Below are positions 7,573-16,654 of a stretch of 64,000 nucleotides of DNA, in pieces (the stretch's first letter is position 1; each line of letters begins with the position of its first letter). The notes beneath the pieces are model-generated. The model saw only the letters and a program-made list of their open reading frames with translations. It did not search any database and was not told where the DNA came from. The position numbers were made by a program, and so were the translations under genes. Origin of the DNA: CAZBDU01 sp964490725 (GTDB lineage Bacteria; Spirochaetota; Spirochaetia; SZUA-6; DRHE01); the NCBI GenBank assembly GCA_964490725.1, contig CAZBDU010000002.1, positions 62,001 through 126,000 on the forward strand, in the 5' to 3' direction.

Positions 7573-8459
7573 CAGAGGACCCCCAGCTCGCTCAGGGCCT
7601 TCTCGATCCGCGCCTTCTCCTCTGCGCTGGCCGGGAGGAAGGGGGAACGGGGATAGGCGGTCACGATTCCTCTGATCTCCAGCATGGCGTACACGGCGAG
7701 CTGCGTCGAACGGGCCAGGTACATCACGTCGCGCATTCTGTTCACCTCGAACTGAGTCCGCCGGCAACCCTCCAGATCGCCGGCCATCCCCTGCTCCCAC
7801 ATTCGGCGGCAGACCTCCGGAAATGCGTTCCCCAGCCCGGGGATATAGGCTTCCGCCCCCAGGGCCCTGGCTGAAAGCCACAGCGCTTCGGTGCCCAGAA
7901 CGACGTCCATGCCCCTGCTTGCCAGCTCCCGCATGTAGGTGGCGAAGGTCAGGATGTCGAAGGTGGCGTCCTTGATCCCGTGCAACCCTTTCTCCCGGAG
8001 CTGCCTGATGGCATCGAGGGAGATCGAGTAGCCCGAAAACCTGGGGTTGTGGTACAGGTACACGGGGAAGTCCCCCTCCACCGCCTCGAGCATAGCCGAA
8101 TAGAAGGCCAGGACGGCATCCTGGTTGTGATGATAGTAGTAGGGGCCCACTGCGGCGGCCCCGTCACAGCCCACCTTCTGCGCATGCCGGGTGAGGGCTA
8201 CGGTGTCCCGGGTGTTGGCGGTACCGGTGTGAACGATAATCGGGATCCTGCCCCTCACCACGGCCACAGCCACCTCGGCCACTTTCCTGCGCTCCTCCAG
8301 GTCCATCAGCGGTCCGCTTCCGTAGGAGCCGCAGATATACAGCCCGTGGACCCGGTCGCTGAGGTAGTCCAGGAGCGTCTCCAGGCCGGCCAGATCCAGA
8401 CCGCCCTCCCGCTTGAAGGGTGTGATCATCGGCGGCACCACCCCCGTCAGCTTGAACAT
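7572..8459 (-). CDS. DapA/NanA-family aldolase (2-keto-3-deoxy-sugar-acid type)
   Basis: 295 residues, class I (Schiff base) TIM-barrel lyase. Lys163 in GIKDATFD is the Schiff-base lysine and Tyr136 in YLYHNP is the proton-relay tyrosine. The substrate-loop motif GSYGSGPL replaces the GTTGE of DapA, as in many non-lysine-pathway members. The gene precedes dgoK with one-base overlap and follows two ABC permeases, so it most likely cleaves an imported-sugar-derived 2-keto-3-deoxy acid into pyruvate and an aldehyde. True dihydrodipicolinate synthase is unlikely from context. Confidence 0.85.
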   Translation of the reverse strand: MFKLTGVVPPMITPFKREGGLDLAGLETLLDYLSDRVHGLYICGSYGSGPLMDLEERRKVAEVAVAVVRGRIPIIVHTGTANTRDTVALTRHAQKVGCDGAAAVGPYYYHHNQDAVLAFYSAMLEAVEGDFPVYLYHNPRFSGYSISLDAIRQLREKGLHGIKDATFDILTFATYMRELASRGMDVVLGTEALWLSARALGAEAYIPGLGNAFPEVCRRMWEQGMAGDLEGCRRTQFEVNRMRDVMYLARSTQLAVYAMLEIRGIVTAYPRSPFLPASAEEKARIEKALSELGVL

Positions 8460-8484
8460 AATCCCTCCCCAATCGCCTTTTCCG

Positions 8485-9468
8485 TCACGAGCGCCGCCCC
8501 CGGCGGCTGAAGTAGATGCTGATCATGATCAGGATGATGAGCCCGGTGGCGATGCGGCGGCCGGCTTCGGGCATCTTCATCACCGTCAGGATGCTCTCCA
8601 GGAGGACCAGGATGACGGCCCCCGCCATGGTACCGAGATACCCACCCTTCCCGCCGGTCAGGGCGGTGCCTCCGATCACCACGGCGGTGATCGACCAAAG
8701 GGTGTACTCGTTGCCGATGCCGAGAAAGGCGGTACGGGTGTAGCCTGCCATGAGCGCCCCGGTGAGGCAGGCGGTGGCCCCGCTGATCGAATACGCGGTG
8801 CTCTTGACCCACCGAACCCGCACGCCGGACATGGACGCCGCCCGCTCGTTGGCGCCCACGTAGTGGAGCTTTCGCCCCAAGGTGCTGGAGCGGAGGAAAA
8901 AGATGATGAAGATGCCCAGCACGATCCAGATGACCACGACGATGGGGATGCCTCCCAAGACGCTGCCCACCGCGATGTGGCGCAGAATGGGAGAGGCCAG
9001 TCCCTTCGGAGCTCCCTGGCTGAAGATGAGGGTGACCCCGGTTACCAGTGAGCCGATCGCCAGGGTCATCACCAGGGGCGAGATGGAAAGCGAGGTGACC
9101 CCCAGCCCACTCAGGGTTCCGAACAGAGCGCCCAGGGCCACGATCGCCAGCAGGGACCAGAGGGTGCTCTCGTTCAGCCCGTTCATGAACATGCAGGTGA
9201 ACACGTTGCCCATGGTGATCAGCGGACCTACGGACAGGTCGATTCCCGCTGTCAGGATCACCAGAGTCTGTCCGATTGCCACGATCCCGAGAAACGAGGC
9301 GGTGCGCAGAACCGCCCCCACATGGTCGAAGGCCAGAAACCCGCTGGAGACGATCTCTCCCAGAACAAACAGCGCAACAATCAAGGCGAACAGCAATACG
9401 GTGATCTTGTTGCCCAGAATCACGCCCACCTGGTCCAGCATGCCGGAGCTGCTTCTCTGCGCAGACAT
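8485..9468 (-). CDS. Ribose-type (CUT2) ABC permease, second copy
   Basis: 327 residues with 8-10 hydrophobic segments. It carries CUT2 permease hallmarks: TLVILTAGIDLSVGPLITMG near residues 65-85, VGANERAASMSGVRV (EAA-like cytoplasmic loop) and GGTALTGGKGGYLGTMAGA. Start ATG 9468; two bases separate it from the stop of the partner permease gene. It likely forms a heterodimeric channel with the product of 9471-10478, energised by the ATPase of 10475-12007. The 1000-codon frame running on upstream through the partner gene is a composition artefact. Confidence 0.9.
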   Translation of the reverse strand: MSAQRSSSGMLDQVGVILGNKITVLLFALIVALFVLGEIVSSGFLAFDHVGAVLRTASFLGIVAIGQTLVILTAGIDLSVGPLITMGNVFTCMFMNGLNESTLWSLLAIVALGALFGTLSGLGVTSLSISPLVMTLAIGSLVTGVTLIFSQGAPKGLASPILRHIAVGSVLGGIPIVVVIWIVLGIFIIFFLRSSTLGRKLHYVGANERAASMSGVRVRWVKSTAYSISGATACLTGALMAGYTRTAFLGIGNEYTLWSITAVVIGGTALTGGKGGYLGTMAGAVILVLLESILTVMKMPEAGRRIATGLIILIMISIYFSRRGRRS

Positions 9469-9470
9469 GG

Positions 9471-10478
9471 CTACCGCTCCGCCGCCTTGCCGGCATAGCG
9501 CCTGGGCAGAAGAAGCCTCTTCAACACCTCCCCCAGGTTGGTCCCTCCCCTCGAAGAGGTGATCGCCAGGGCGGCGATCAGCACCAGCCCTTTGGCCACG
9601 TACTGGTAGAAGGTGGAGATGGCCAGCAGGTTGAGGATGTTGTTCAGCAGATGAAAGATATAGGCTCCACCGATGATGCCGACGATGCCTCCCCGCCCCC
9701 CGGCCAGGCTGGTTCCGGCTATGACCGCCACGGCGATGGAGTTCAGGATATACGCCTCGCCGACCAGAGGGTCTCCGGAGTACATCCAGGCGGAGAGAAA
9801 CATGCCCGCGAAAGCGCCCAGCAGCCCGCTGAACCCGTAGACCCAGATTTTCACGCGCTGCACCGGGATACCGGACTCGTAGGCGATCTCCTCGTTTCCG
9901 CCCACTGCGTACAGCGAGCGCCCCAGGTAGGTCCGGCGCAGGAAGAGCTGAAAGAGGGCAACGAAGGCCAGGAAGATGATCAGCGGGGTCGGAACCGCAC
10001 CCAGAATGCCGCCCGTCACTGCCCGCGCCACTCCCAGAGAAACGCCGCCCCCCGGCTCGGGCAGAATGAAGAGGCTGATTCCTTTCCAGATGGCCCCGGT
10101 GGCCAGAGTGACGATCAGCGGGGGAAATCCTCCCTTGGCGATGATGAACCCATTGGCGAGCCCCAAGGCCAGCCCCACCGCCGGGGGTACGAGCAGCCAC
10201 AGGATGATGTTCGGCGCCGAGTCCACCCAGGGAAGACTGGCGGCAATGACGTTGGTGAGCCCGATGATCCCTCCGATGGAAAGGTCGATGCCGCCGGTGA
10301 GGATCACCAGGGTCTGGCCGATTCCGGCAAGGATCAGAGGGGTGATGCGAGTGAAGAGATTGACGTTGTTGTTCCAGGTGAAGAAGCTGGGCTCGATGAA
10401 GCAGGCGATCACATAGATGAAGAAGAAAATGGCGTAGACAGGGAGGTACATCCCCACGTTGCGCTGCCCTTCCGTCAT
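9471..10478 (-). CDS. Ribose-type (CUT2) ABC permease, first copy
   Basis: 335 residues, an integral inner-membrane protein. Visible are TLVILTGGIDLSIGGIIGL, VGGNEEIAYESGIPVQRV and GTSLAGGRGGIVGIIGGAYI, all at the places expected in RbsC-family permeases. ATG 10478 overlaps the ATPase stop by four bases (ATGA), indicating coupled translation. Two distinct permeases in one CUT2 system occur in autoinducer-2, rhamnose and some sugar-acid importers, unlike the single permease of ribose systems. Confidence 0.9.
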   Translation of the reverse strand: MTEGQRNVGMYLPVYAIFFFIYVIACFIEPSFFTWNNNVNLFTRITPLILAGIGQTLVILTGGIDLSIGGIIGLTNVIAASLPWVDSAPNIILWLLVPPAVGLALGLANGFIIAKGGFPPLIVTLATGAIWKGISLFILPEPGGGVSLGVARAVTGGILGAVPTPLIIFLAFVALFQLFLRRTYLGRSLYAVGGNEEIAYESGIPVQRVKIWVYGFSGLLGAFAGMFLSAWMYSGDPLVGEAYILNSIAVAVIAGTSLAGGRGGIVGIIGGAYIFHLLNNILNLLAISTFYQYVAKGLVLIAALAITSSRGGTNLGEVLKRLLLPRRYAGKAAER

Positions 10479-12007
10479 ACCGCCTCCTGCTCCAGAAGAT
10501 CGACGTTGCTCACCGAGGCCTTCATGACGTTCTCCTCGGTGATCGCCGGACCCCTGAGCTCCGCTGTCAGGAAGCCGTGGTTCATGATCAGCACCCGGTC
10601 ACACAGCCCGATCAGCTCCAGCATGTCGCTGGTGTTGAGGATGACGGCCACGCCCTGCTCGGCCAGCTCCCGGATCAGGAGGTAGATCTGCTGCTTGGTC
10701 GCCACGTCCACCCCTTTGGTGGGCTCCAGCATCACCATCACTCTGGGATCGAAGAGCAGCCATTTGCCCAGCACCAGCTTCTGCATGTTCCCGCCGCTCA
10801 GGGACTGCGCCGCCTGGTTGGGGGATGAGACCTTGATGGCCAGCCTGCCGATGATGCGGCGCACCTGCCCTCTCTCCTCCCGCTTGCGAATCCAGCCCCA
10901 GCTCCTGCGCCGGTCCACGGTGGGCGCTGCCAGATTTTCCAGGGCGCTCAGGACCAGGAAGACCCCCTCCTCGTTCCTGTTTTCCGGAATGAGCCCGATC
11001 CCCGCCCTCATGGCCTCCACCGGATTGCGACTGCTGATCTTCCTGCCCTGAACCTCGAGCTGCAGATCCTCGCATTCCCCCAGACCGAAGATGGACTGGA
11101 GCAGCTCCATCTGTCCCTGTCCCCGCAGGCCGCCCACCCCCAGCACCTCTCCACTGTGCACGGCCAGGGCGATCCTCTTCCCGGAACGTTTCAGGACTCC
11201 GGAATACGAGAAGACCACCTCGGCGCGCTCCTTCGCGGGCTTGGGAGGAAAGATCTCGGAAAACCCTCTGCCCACCATCGATGAGATCAGCCTGTCCTCG
11301 CTGAAGAACGAGGCTTCCTCGGTGGTTACCCTCCTGCCGTCCTTCATCACCGTGATTCGATCGGAGATCTCCAGAACCTCGTCAAGACGGTGGGAGATGA
11401 AGATGATGCCCTTGCCGCGGTTCTTGAGGTCCCGCAGGATCTTGAACAGCAGCCTCACCTCCTCCCTGGACAGGGACGCGGTGGGCTCGTCGAAGATGAT
11501 GATGTCGGGATCCTCGGAGAGCACCTTGGCGATCTCCACCATCTGCCTGCGGGCCATGGGAAGGGAGCTGACCAGCACGTCCGGCTGGATCTCGGCCCCG
11601 ATCTCCCGGAGAATGCCTTCGCAGCGGCGGCGGGTCTCCTCCCAATCGATCAGGCCGGACCTCTTCCTGGGCCAGGTGCCCATGGAGATGTTCTCTGCCA
11701 CGGTAGTTTCGGGCAGCAGCGACAGCTCCTGGTAGACCACACCCACCCTGGCCTTGCGGGCATCGGCGTAGCTGCGGAAGGTCTGCCGCTCTCCCCGAAA
11801 CGTGAGCGTCCCCCGATCGGGGAGATGCACGCCGGCGATCACCTTGATGAGGGTGCTCTTCCCGGCCCCGTTTTCTCCCACCAGGCCGTGGATCTCCCCG
11901 CCGTGGCACACGAAGTCCACTTCGTTCACCGCCAGGGTGCCGGGAAAGGATTTCACGATACCCACTGCCTGCAGCAGCGGCACGCGGGCGATTCCCGCCT
12001 CTGCCAT
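10475..12007 (-). CDS. Double-domain sugar ABC transporter ATPase (RbsA/MglA type)
   Basis: 510 residues with two ATPase halves. The first has Walker A GENGAGKST (about 44-52), a modified signature SSLPMARRQMVEIAK and Walker B DIIIFDEPT. The second has a degenerate Walker A (GLRGQGQMELL) as usual in CUT2 ATPases, signature LSGGNMQKLVLGKW and VMVMLEPTKGVD. Probably only the first site hydrolyses ATP efficiently. It follows the binding-protein gene across a 57-bp spacer that contains a strong hairpin (12024-12048). Confidence 0.92.
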   Translation of the reverse strand: MAEAGIARVPLLQAVGIVKSFPGTLAVNEVDFVCHGGEIHGLVGENGAGKSTLIKVIAGVHLPDRGTLTFRGERQTFRSYADARKARVGVVYQELSLLPETTVAENISMGTWPRKRSGLIDWEETRRRCEGILREIGAEIQPDVLVSSLPMARRQMVEIAKVLSEDPDIIIFDEPTASLSREEVRLLFKILRDLKNRGKGIIFISHRLDEVLEISDRITVMKDGRRVTTEEASFFSEDRLISSMVGRGFSEIFPPKPAKERAEVVFSYSGVLKRSGKRIALAVHSGEVLGVGGLRGQGQMELLQSIFGLGECEDLQLEVQGRKISSRNPVEAMRAGIGLIPENRNEEGVFLVLSALENLAAPTVDRRRSWGWIRKREERGQVRRIIGRLAIKVSSPNQAAQSLSGGNMQKLVLGKWLLFDPRVMVMLEPTKGVDVATKQQIYLLIRELAEQGVAVILNTSDMLELIGLCDRVLIMNHGFLTAELRGPAITEENVMKASVSNVDLLEQEAV

Positions 12008-12023
12008 GAGCCCTCCTGAGGCA

Positions 12024-12048
12024 CGGGGGAGGAGTGTTTCCTCCCCCG
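12024..12048 (-). terminator. Intercistronic stem-loop between binding protein and ATPase genes
   Basis: A perfect 10-bp inverted repeat, CGGGGGAGGA and TCCTCCCCCG, around a 5-nt loop, with no following T-run on the transcribed (minus) strand. Hairpins at this position usually stabilise the upstream binding-protein mRNA and cut read-through into the ATPase/permease genes, giving excess binding protein. Confidence 0.7.
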
Positions 12049-12064
12049 CCGTTGATTCGTCCGT

Positions 12065-13093
12065 CTAGCGCTCGAACATCTTCTTGACGATGTCGTCGGG
12101 AAGCTTGGAATTGCACCAGAAGCTGTTGGGAAGGTCCGGCTTGACGTACTGGTCCAGGGTCGCAGAGGTGATCGTGGGAATGGGAATGAAGACCTGTTTG
12201 TCGACTTGCCTGCCCTGCAGCGCGTCCAGGGCAACCTCCAGAGCCTTGGCGCTGCACCAGGTGGGCATGCTGGTGGAGATGGAGTCCCATCCCGGACACT
12301 TCTTCTGGGCTTCCTTCCAGATCTTCAGGAACCCGTTGCCGTCCTCGCCGGTGACCGGGGGCGGACACTCTCCCCGCTCCAGATACGTCTCGATCACGGC
12401 CTCGGACATGGCTCCTCCCTGCGACCAGACGCCCTGGATCTTGGGGTAGGCCGCCAACAGGTTTTCCATGGCTCTCTTGGCCTTGGCGTAGTCCCAGTCC
12501 GCATAGACCTCCTGGACGATCTTGATCCCCGGGTACTTGTCGAACACGCTCTTGGCGCCTTCAAACCGCTCGGCCGAGATGGCGGTGCCCTTGATGCCGT
12601 TGAATGCAATGATGTCACCCTGTCCGTTCAGAGCTTTCACCAGCCAATCGCCCTGAACCCTCCCGAACTCTTTCTGGTCGACCACCACGTGGGCGGTGAT
12701 GTTGTCGGTATACACCAGGTTGTCGAAGTCCACCACCACGATGCCCGCCTGCATGGCCTTGTCCACCACCGGAACCAGGGCCTTGGGGTTGGCCGCGGTG
12801 ATCAGGATGGCGTCGACCTTCTTGGCGATCAGGTCTTCGATGTCGGAGATCTGCTTCTCCACCGCACCTTCGGCCTCGGTGACCACCAGCTCGGCCACCA
12901 GATCGGCGTGCTGCTGGGCGGCGTACTTGGCCTCCTCCACCATCTGCACGCGCCAGGAGTTGCCCAGGCTGAAGTTGCTCAAGCCGATGACATACCCTTC
13001 CTTTGCCGCCGCCCCTTCCTTCTGTCCCGCGGCCATCACCAGGCCGGCGGCGCACAGAAGAAGGACGAGCCCCATCAGGAGTCTCTTGGTCAT
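12065..13093 (-). CDS. Periplasmic sugar-binding protein of a CUT2 ABC transporter
   Basis: 342 residues. The signal peptide (RLLMGLVLLLCAAGLVMA) is followed by AGQKEGAAAKEG, a start style I associate with spirochaete binding proteins. The mature domain has the periplasmic-binding-protein-1 fold: YVIGLSNFSLGNSWRVQMVE, ILITAANPKALVPVVDKAMQ, VVVDFDNLVYTD and a hinge near VDQKEFGRVQGDW. First transporter gene after the cyclase genes. An inverted repeat precedes it at 13120-13138. The ligand is unknown; cargo acidic or amide-containing is suggested only by neighbours. Confidence 0.9.
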   Translation of the reverse strand: MTKRLLMGLVLLLCAAGLVMAAGQKEGAAAKEGYVIGLSNFSLGNSWRVQMVEEAKYAAQQHADLVAELVVTEAEGAVEKQISDIEDLIAKKVDAILITAANPKALVPVVDKAMQAGIVVVDFDNLVYTDNITAHVVVDQKEFGRVQGDWLVKALNGQGDIIAFNGIKGTAISAERFEGAKSVFDKYPGIKIVQEVYADWDYAKAKRAMENLLAAYPKIQGVWSQGGAMSEAVIETYLERGECPPPVTGEDGNGFLKIWKEAQKKCPGWDSISTSMPTWCSAKALEVALDALQGRQVDKQVFIPIPTITSATLDQYVKPDLPNSFWCNSKLPDDIVKKMFER

Positions 13094-13119
13094 GACTTCC
13101 TCCTTGGTAGTTTTTGGTT

Positions 13120-13138
13120 CTGTTTCCGACGGAAACAG
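13120..13138. promoter_or_regulatory. Inverted repeat CTGTTTCC-GAC-GGAAACAG upstream of the binding-protein gene
   Basis: Two perfect 8-bp arms around 3 bp, 27 bp before the binding-protein start and inside the only sizeable gap of this part of the operon. It could be an operator for an internal promoter or an mRNA hairpin. I see no clear -35/-10 pair with it. Confidence 0.4.
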
Positions 13139-13154
13139 TTGCCTGCGTTACACC

Positions 13155-13826
13155 TCACAGACTTTCCAACTCGGGAAAGGCCACCGCCCGGCACGGTGCG
13201 GCCTCCCGTCCTCCCAGCTTGAGAGGCAGGGCGAAGATCAGGAAATACCTGTCGTCCGGAACGGAGCCCAGATTGCAGAGGTTCTCGACAATGGGTATTC
13301 CCGCTCCCAGAACCAGGCGATGAGCCGCGCTTCCCGGGGCACCCGGCGCGTCGATGTTGGGAGCGTCGGTCATGTAGGCGCTGATCTTCTTCTCGACCAG
13401 CCACTCCAGAAGATCGGCGGCCGGCACGGGGAATCTCCTGTTGTACTCCCGGGTCTCCGCATGGCGTTCGATTCCCGTGGCGAGCACGAAGATCGATCCT
13501 TCCTCCAGATCGAAGCCGGCGGAGGACAGATCGGCGAGGGTGATCTCCTGTCCCGCTGGCTCCCCGGCAAGGCGAAACATGCGGGCCCGGCCGTGCAGCC
13601 GGTCCAGGGACACCTCATCGATGCAGGGCACCCCGTCCAGGAAGTGCTTGGGCGCGTCCACATGGGTCCCGGTGTGGGCCATCATGCTCAGCTTCGTCAG
13701 GTTCGCTCCTTCCGAGTTCACCCGATACACCCACTGGAAGACCGGCCGCTCCGTCCCGGGATACACCACCATGTCGCTGGAGATCCGGTAGGAAAGATCC
13801 ACCATTCTCGCTGCCTCCATGCTCAT
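13155..13826 (-). CDS. Cyclase-family hydrolase (kynurenine-formamidase-like), copy A
   Basis: 223 residues. The family uses a divalent metal to hydrolyse formyl-amides, cyclic amides or lactone-like bonds. The metal motif is HTGTHVDAPKHF (about 63-74); an upstream VDLSYRISSDMVVYPGTERP and a downstream catalytic-His region are also visible. ATG 13826 forms an ATGA overlap with the DUF362 stop, which fixes the start among three nearby ATGs. It has a paralogue at 15064-15762; the two probably form related or heteromeric enzymes for the same imported compound. Confidence 0.85.
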   Translation of the reverse strand: MSMEAARMVDLSYRISSDMVVYPGTERPVFQWVYRVNSEGANLTKLSMMAHTGTHVDAPKHFLDGVPCIDEVSLDRLHGRARMFRLAGEPAGQEITLADLSSAGFDLEEGSIFVLATGIERHAETREYNRRFPVPAADLLEWLVEKKISAYMTDAPNIDAPGAPGSAAHRLVLGAGIPIVENLCNLGSVPDDRYFLIFALPLKLGGREAAPCRAVAFPELESL

Positions 13827-15070
13827 CCTTCCGCCGCGGCCACCCTGCAGGTCTGAAGCACGGTCTCCGGGATCGCCGGGCCCGGGCAGCATCCAGGGAT
13901 GTGCACGGTGCGCGGATCCTCCCGGAAGCCGGCCGGGGGACAGTCGCCCACCACGAAGTAAGGGCCCTCCTGCAGATGCTCCTCGAAGCGGAGATCCACC
14001 GCGTTGAATCCCAGCATGAAGGTGGGTCTGCCCGCGTTGCGGTTGATCCGCTCCCACGTTCCGTCCCGTTCCCAGAACAGGGCGGGTCCGGTGAACCAGG
14101 CAAAGCACCCCTCGCACAACCCGCCCAGCACGATGGTACAGGGAAAGCGACCGTAGAGCGCTTCCACCGGTTTTTCGATCGCGACGGAGAGGCTCTCCAC
14201 CGAAGAACCGATCAGACGGATCCTGTTTCGATCGATCTCGCCCACCCCGCCCCGATGAGCGGTCCAGGCGAAGGTCAGGTCGCCGCGGTGAACGCGGAGC
14301 AGGTCCGCCCCCACGGATTCCAGCGCCACCGGGTCATTCGAGGCCAGCAGGGCGCCCAGAAACCGGGGGCGGCAGAGGTCCGGTCCGTCACCCTCGCCCA
14401 CCACCAGCGCATCAGCGAAGCACAGGTGCTCAGGGATGGCCCTGTGCAGCTCCGCCACCAGCTTCGGCAGCCGGCTCTGGTGGTGCTGGAGCCGGAGGCT
14501 CTGCGAGAGAAAACCGACCCAGTTCTTCACGCAGCAGGTCAGGGAACCGATCCGATGCGTCTTCAGCTTGGCGAAATTGATCAGGCAGTCCGCCTCCAGT
14601 GCCTTCCGGGGCACCGTGAGGGAGCGCACGATGTCGCTTCCGGGAAGCTCGATGGAGGTCCGCTCACGCGCCTCGTCGATGTCGACGATCTCGCCCCCCG
14701 CCTCCAGGACCGCCTCCTCCATGCCGCTCTGCCGGAAGCTCTCCCGCGCCGACAGGTAGCTGGCCGGGGACTCGCCCACGTAGACCCTGGCGACCCCGCG
14801 GTCTCTGAGCAGCTCGATCAGGCCGGAGACGAAGCGGGGCTCCGTGGTGATGCCTTCCACGGCGGCGGCCCCGATCACCAGGTTCGGTTTGATGAAGACC
14901 GTCCCGGCCGCAGGCACCGGAATGCCCGCATCTTCCAGATTCTCCAGGGACCGGCGCACCATGTCCCGGAAATCCGTCTTGCCGTACTCGGCGGTCTTGG
15001 AGGTGACGATGGAGACCAGCGCCTCTGGAGCCCTCCTGCCCCCTCCCTCCGCGGCCGAAGCGCTCACCAT
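13823..15070 (-). CDS. DUF362-domain protein
   Basis: 415 residues. DUF362 proteins are of unproven function, often in anaerobes and associated with iron-sulfur proteins. Typical features: FIKPNLVIGAAAVEGITTEP, YVGESPASYLSARESFRQSG, INFAKLKTHRIGSLTCCVKN, and a C-terminal VVGDCPPAG plus HIPGCCPGPAIP Cys-rich end. No ferredoxin domain is fused. It overlaps both flanking cyclase genes (7 and 4 bp), so the three products are co-translated and presumably act on one pathway. Confidence 0.85.
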   Translation of the reverse strand: MVSASAAEGGGRRAPEALVSIVTSKTAEYGKTDFRDMVRRSLENLEDAGIPVPAAGTVFIKPNLVIGAAAVEGITTEPRFVSGLIELLRDRGVARVYVGESPASYLSARESFRQSGMEEAVLEAGGEIVDIDEARERTSIELPGSDIVRSLTVPRKALEADCLINFAKLKTHRIGSLTCCVKNWVGFLSQSLRLQHHQSRLPKLVAELHRAIPEHLCFADALVVGEGDGPDLCRPRFLGALLASNDPVALESVGADLLRVHRGDLTFAWTAHRGGVGEIDRNRIRLIGSSVESLSVAIEKPVEALYGRFPCTIVLGGLCEGCFAWFTGPALFWERDGTWERINRNAGRPTFMLGFNAVDLRFEEHLQEGPYFVVGDCPPAGFREDPRTVHIPGCCPGPAIPETVLQTCRVAAAEG

Positions 15071-15762
15071 CGACCTCCCTGCGTCTCCGCCACCATGTTC
15101 ACCGGCGAGGCGTCCAGTCCCCGCAGCCGCAGCGGAAACGCGTACAGCCGCCTGATTCTCCTGCCCAGGAGCCTGCCGAGATTGACATCCTCGTACACCA
15201 GGACGGCCCTGGTCTCATACAGCTCGCCGCTCAAGAGCGTCCTGTGCACCTTGAAATCCGTCTGCGGTCCCTGGATGGGATTCTCGATGCTCAAGGTGTC
15301 GATGGCGATGGCCTTCAGCCGGGGCAGCTCCAGGCGAACCAGACGGGCTGCCTCCACGGAGAGGGCGGGAAAATCGTCGCAGTACCGCCCGGCCTCCTCC
15401 CTCAGCCTCCAGTACCCGGTGCAGACCAGCAAGATGTCGCAGCGCTTCAGCCTGGAACCGTAGCGCTCCAGGTCCTCCCGGCGAAGCAGCTCCCCCTTCC
15501 CCAGCTCCTTCTCCACCAGGAGCGGGCGGCTGTAGAGGAAATCGTCGATGGGGATGCCCTCGATGCTGCGACCGCCATCCCAGAAATGATACGGGGCGTC
15601 CACGTGGGTCCCGTTGTGCGTGAAATGGTGGAGGAAGCTCGTGTTCGACTCCCCTCCGCGGCTCATCCGCGAGTGAGGCTCCACCCGGTCCTTGGGCAGC
15701 CCGGGGAAGACCGGCATGTCCTCGCTGAGCTCGTAGCCAAGCTCGATCAGCATCCGCCGCAC
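15064..15762 (-). CDS. Cyclase-family hydrolase, copy B
   Basis: 232 residues, a paralogue of 13155-13826. The metal-site motif HNGTHVDAPYHFWDGG is present; the N-terminal LIELGYELSEDMPVFPGLPK and C-terminal RRLYAFPLRLRGLDASPVNM match cyclase-family ends. First metabolic gene after the RpiR regulator, 19 bp downstream. ATG 15762 and an ATG three codons later are both possible starts. Either an amide/imide- or lactone-opening step is plausible; the substrate is not visible. Confidence 0.83.
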   Translation of the reverse strand: MRRMLIELGYELSEDMPVFPGLPKDRVEPHSRMSRGGESNTSFLHHFTHNGTHVDAPYHFWDGGRSIEGIPIDDFLYSRPLLVEKELGKGELLRREDLERYGSRLKRCDILLVCTGYWRLREEAGRYCDDFPALSVEAARLVRLELPRLKAIAIDTLSIENPIQGPQTDFKVHRTLLSGELYETRAVLVYEDVNLGRLLGRRIRRLYAFPLRLRGLDASPVNMVAETQGGRW

Positions 15763-15781
15763 CTCCCAGACGGCCCGGCCG

Positions 15782-16648
15782 CTAGTACTTCAAGTAAGAC
15801 AGGGACTGGCGAGTCTTCTTCAGCCGTTCCCACATCGCCGGGCCCTTGCGCAGCCCCACCGTGACGAACAGCGTTTCGATGACCGCCACCTGCACGATTC
15901 TCGAGACCATCGCATCAGTCCTGTAGTTCATCTCCTCCGATACCGTGGTGATGCAGACATCGGCAATCTTGCCAAGCGGGCTGTCCGCGAAACCGGTCAA
16001 GGCAATGACCCGGGCCGGAGGCTTGGCCTCCTTCACCGGAACCACCACATCCTTGCTCTCCCCGGAATAGGAGACGCAGAAGATCACATCTCCCGGCCGC
16101 GGATTGGCCAGAGTCACGGCGTTGACGTGGGGATCCGTGGAGAAGTAGCAGTTGAATCCCAGCCGGGTGAACATGAAGTAGAGCTCGTACGCAATGGCCG
16201 CCGAAGTGGCGTAGCCCAGAAAGACGATCCGCCTGGCATTCTCCATCAGCTCGACGGCGCTCTGGAGGGTGGTCTCCTTCACGGCCAGCAGGTTTTCCCG
16301 CAGGGTCTGCACCGCACCCAGAAAGATCTTGCGCTTGACCTCTTCGATGCTGTCCTCGGAGGTGATGTCTTCGTAGGTATGGTAGAACGAGGTTCCCGCG
16401 AGCTCGGTGGCCAGGGTGACCTTGAAATCGTAGTAGCTCGAAAAACCCAGCAGGCGGTAGAACTTGACGATGGAGGATTCGCTGCGCACCCCCGTCTCGG
16501 CGGCGAGCTGGGTGATGGACATCTTGATCACCTTCTCCGGCCGGCCCACGACGTACTCGGCGATCTTCCTCTGCAGAGGGGTCATCCTGGATGACTCGCG
16601 GCGCATCAGGTTCAGGACCGGAACGGTCTGGGCGGCGCTCAAGGACAT
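15782..16648 (-). CDS. RpiR/MurR-family transcriptional regulator (HTH + SIS)
   Basis: 288 residues from ATG 16648. A TTG at 16693 would add 15 residues (RKNFFHEAQHEAEA). The N-terminal HTH covers MTPLQRKIAEYVVGRPEKV and MSITQLAAETGVRSESSIVK. The C-terminal SIS domain (RIVFLGYATSAAIAYELYF, VIFCVSYSGESKDVV) binds phosphosugars. It leads the minus-arm operon and faces the hyu operon across about 200 bp, so it probably senses a phosphorylated intermediate made by the DgoK or FGGY kinase and controls both arms. Confidence 0.88.
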   Translation of the reverse strand: MSLSAAQTVPVLNLMRRESSRMTPLQRKIAEYVVGRPEKVIKMSITQLAAETGVRSESSIVKFYRLLGFSSYYDFKVTLATELAGTSFYHTYEDITSEDSIEEVKRKIFLGAVQTLRENLLAVKETTLQSAVELMENARRIVFLGYATSAAIAYELYFMFTRLGFNCYFSTDPHVNAVTLANPRPGDVIFCVSYSGESKDVVVPVKEAKPPARVIALTGFADSPLGKIADVCITTVSEEMNYRTDAMVSRIVQVAVIETLFVTVGLRKGPAMWERLKKTRQSLSYLKY

Positions 16649-16654
16649 GGCTTC

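Noticed and set aside
7572..8459. Assigning the DapA-family proteins to lysine biosynthesis
   Set aside because: The GTTGE loop of DapA is replaced by GSYGSGP/GTYGCGP in both copies and the context is sugar-acid catabolism.
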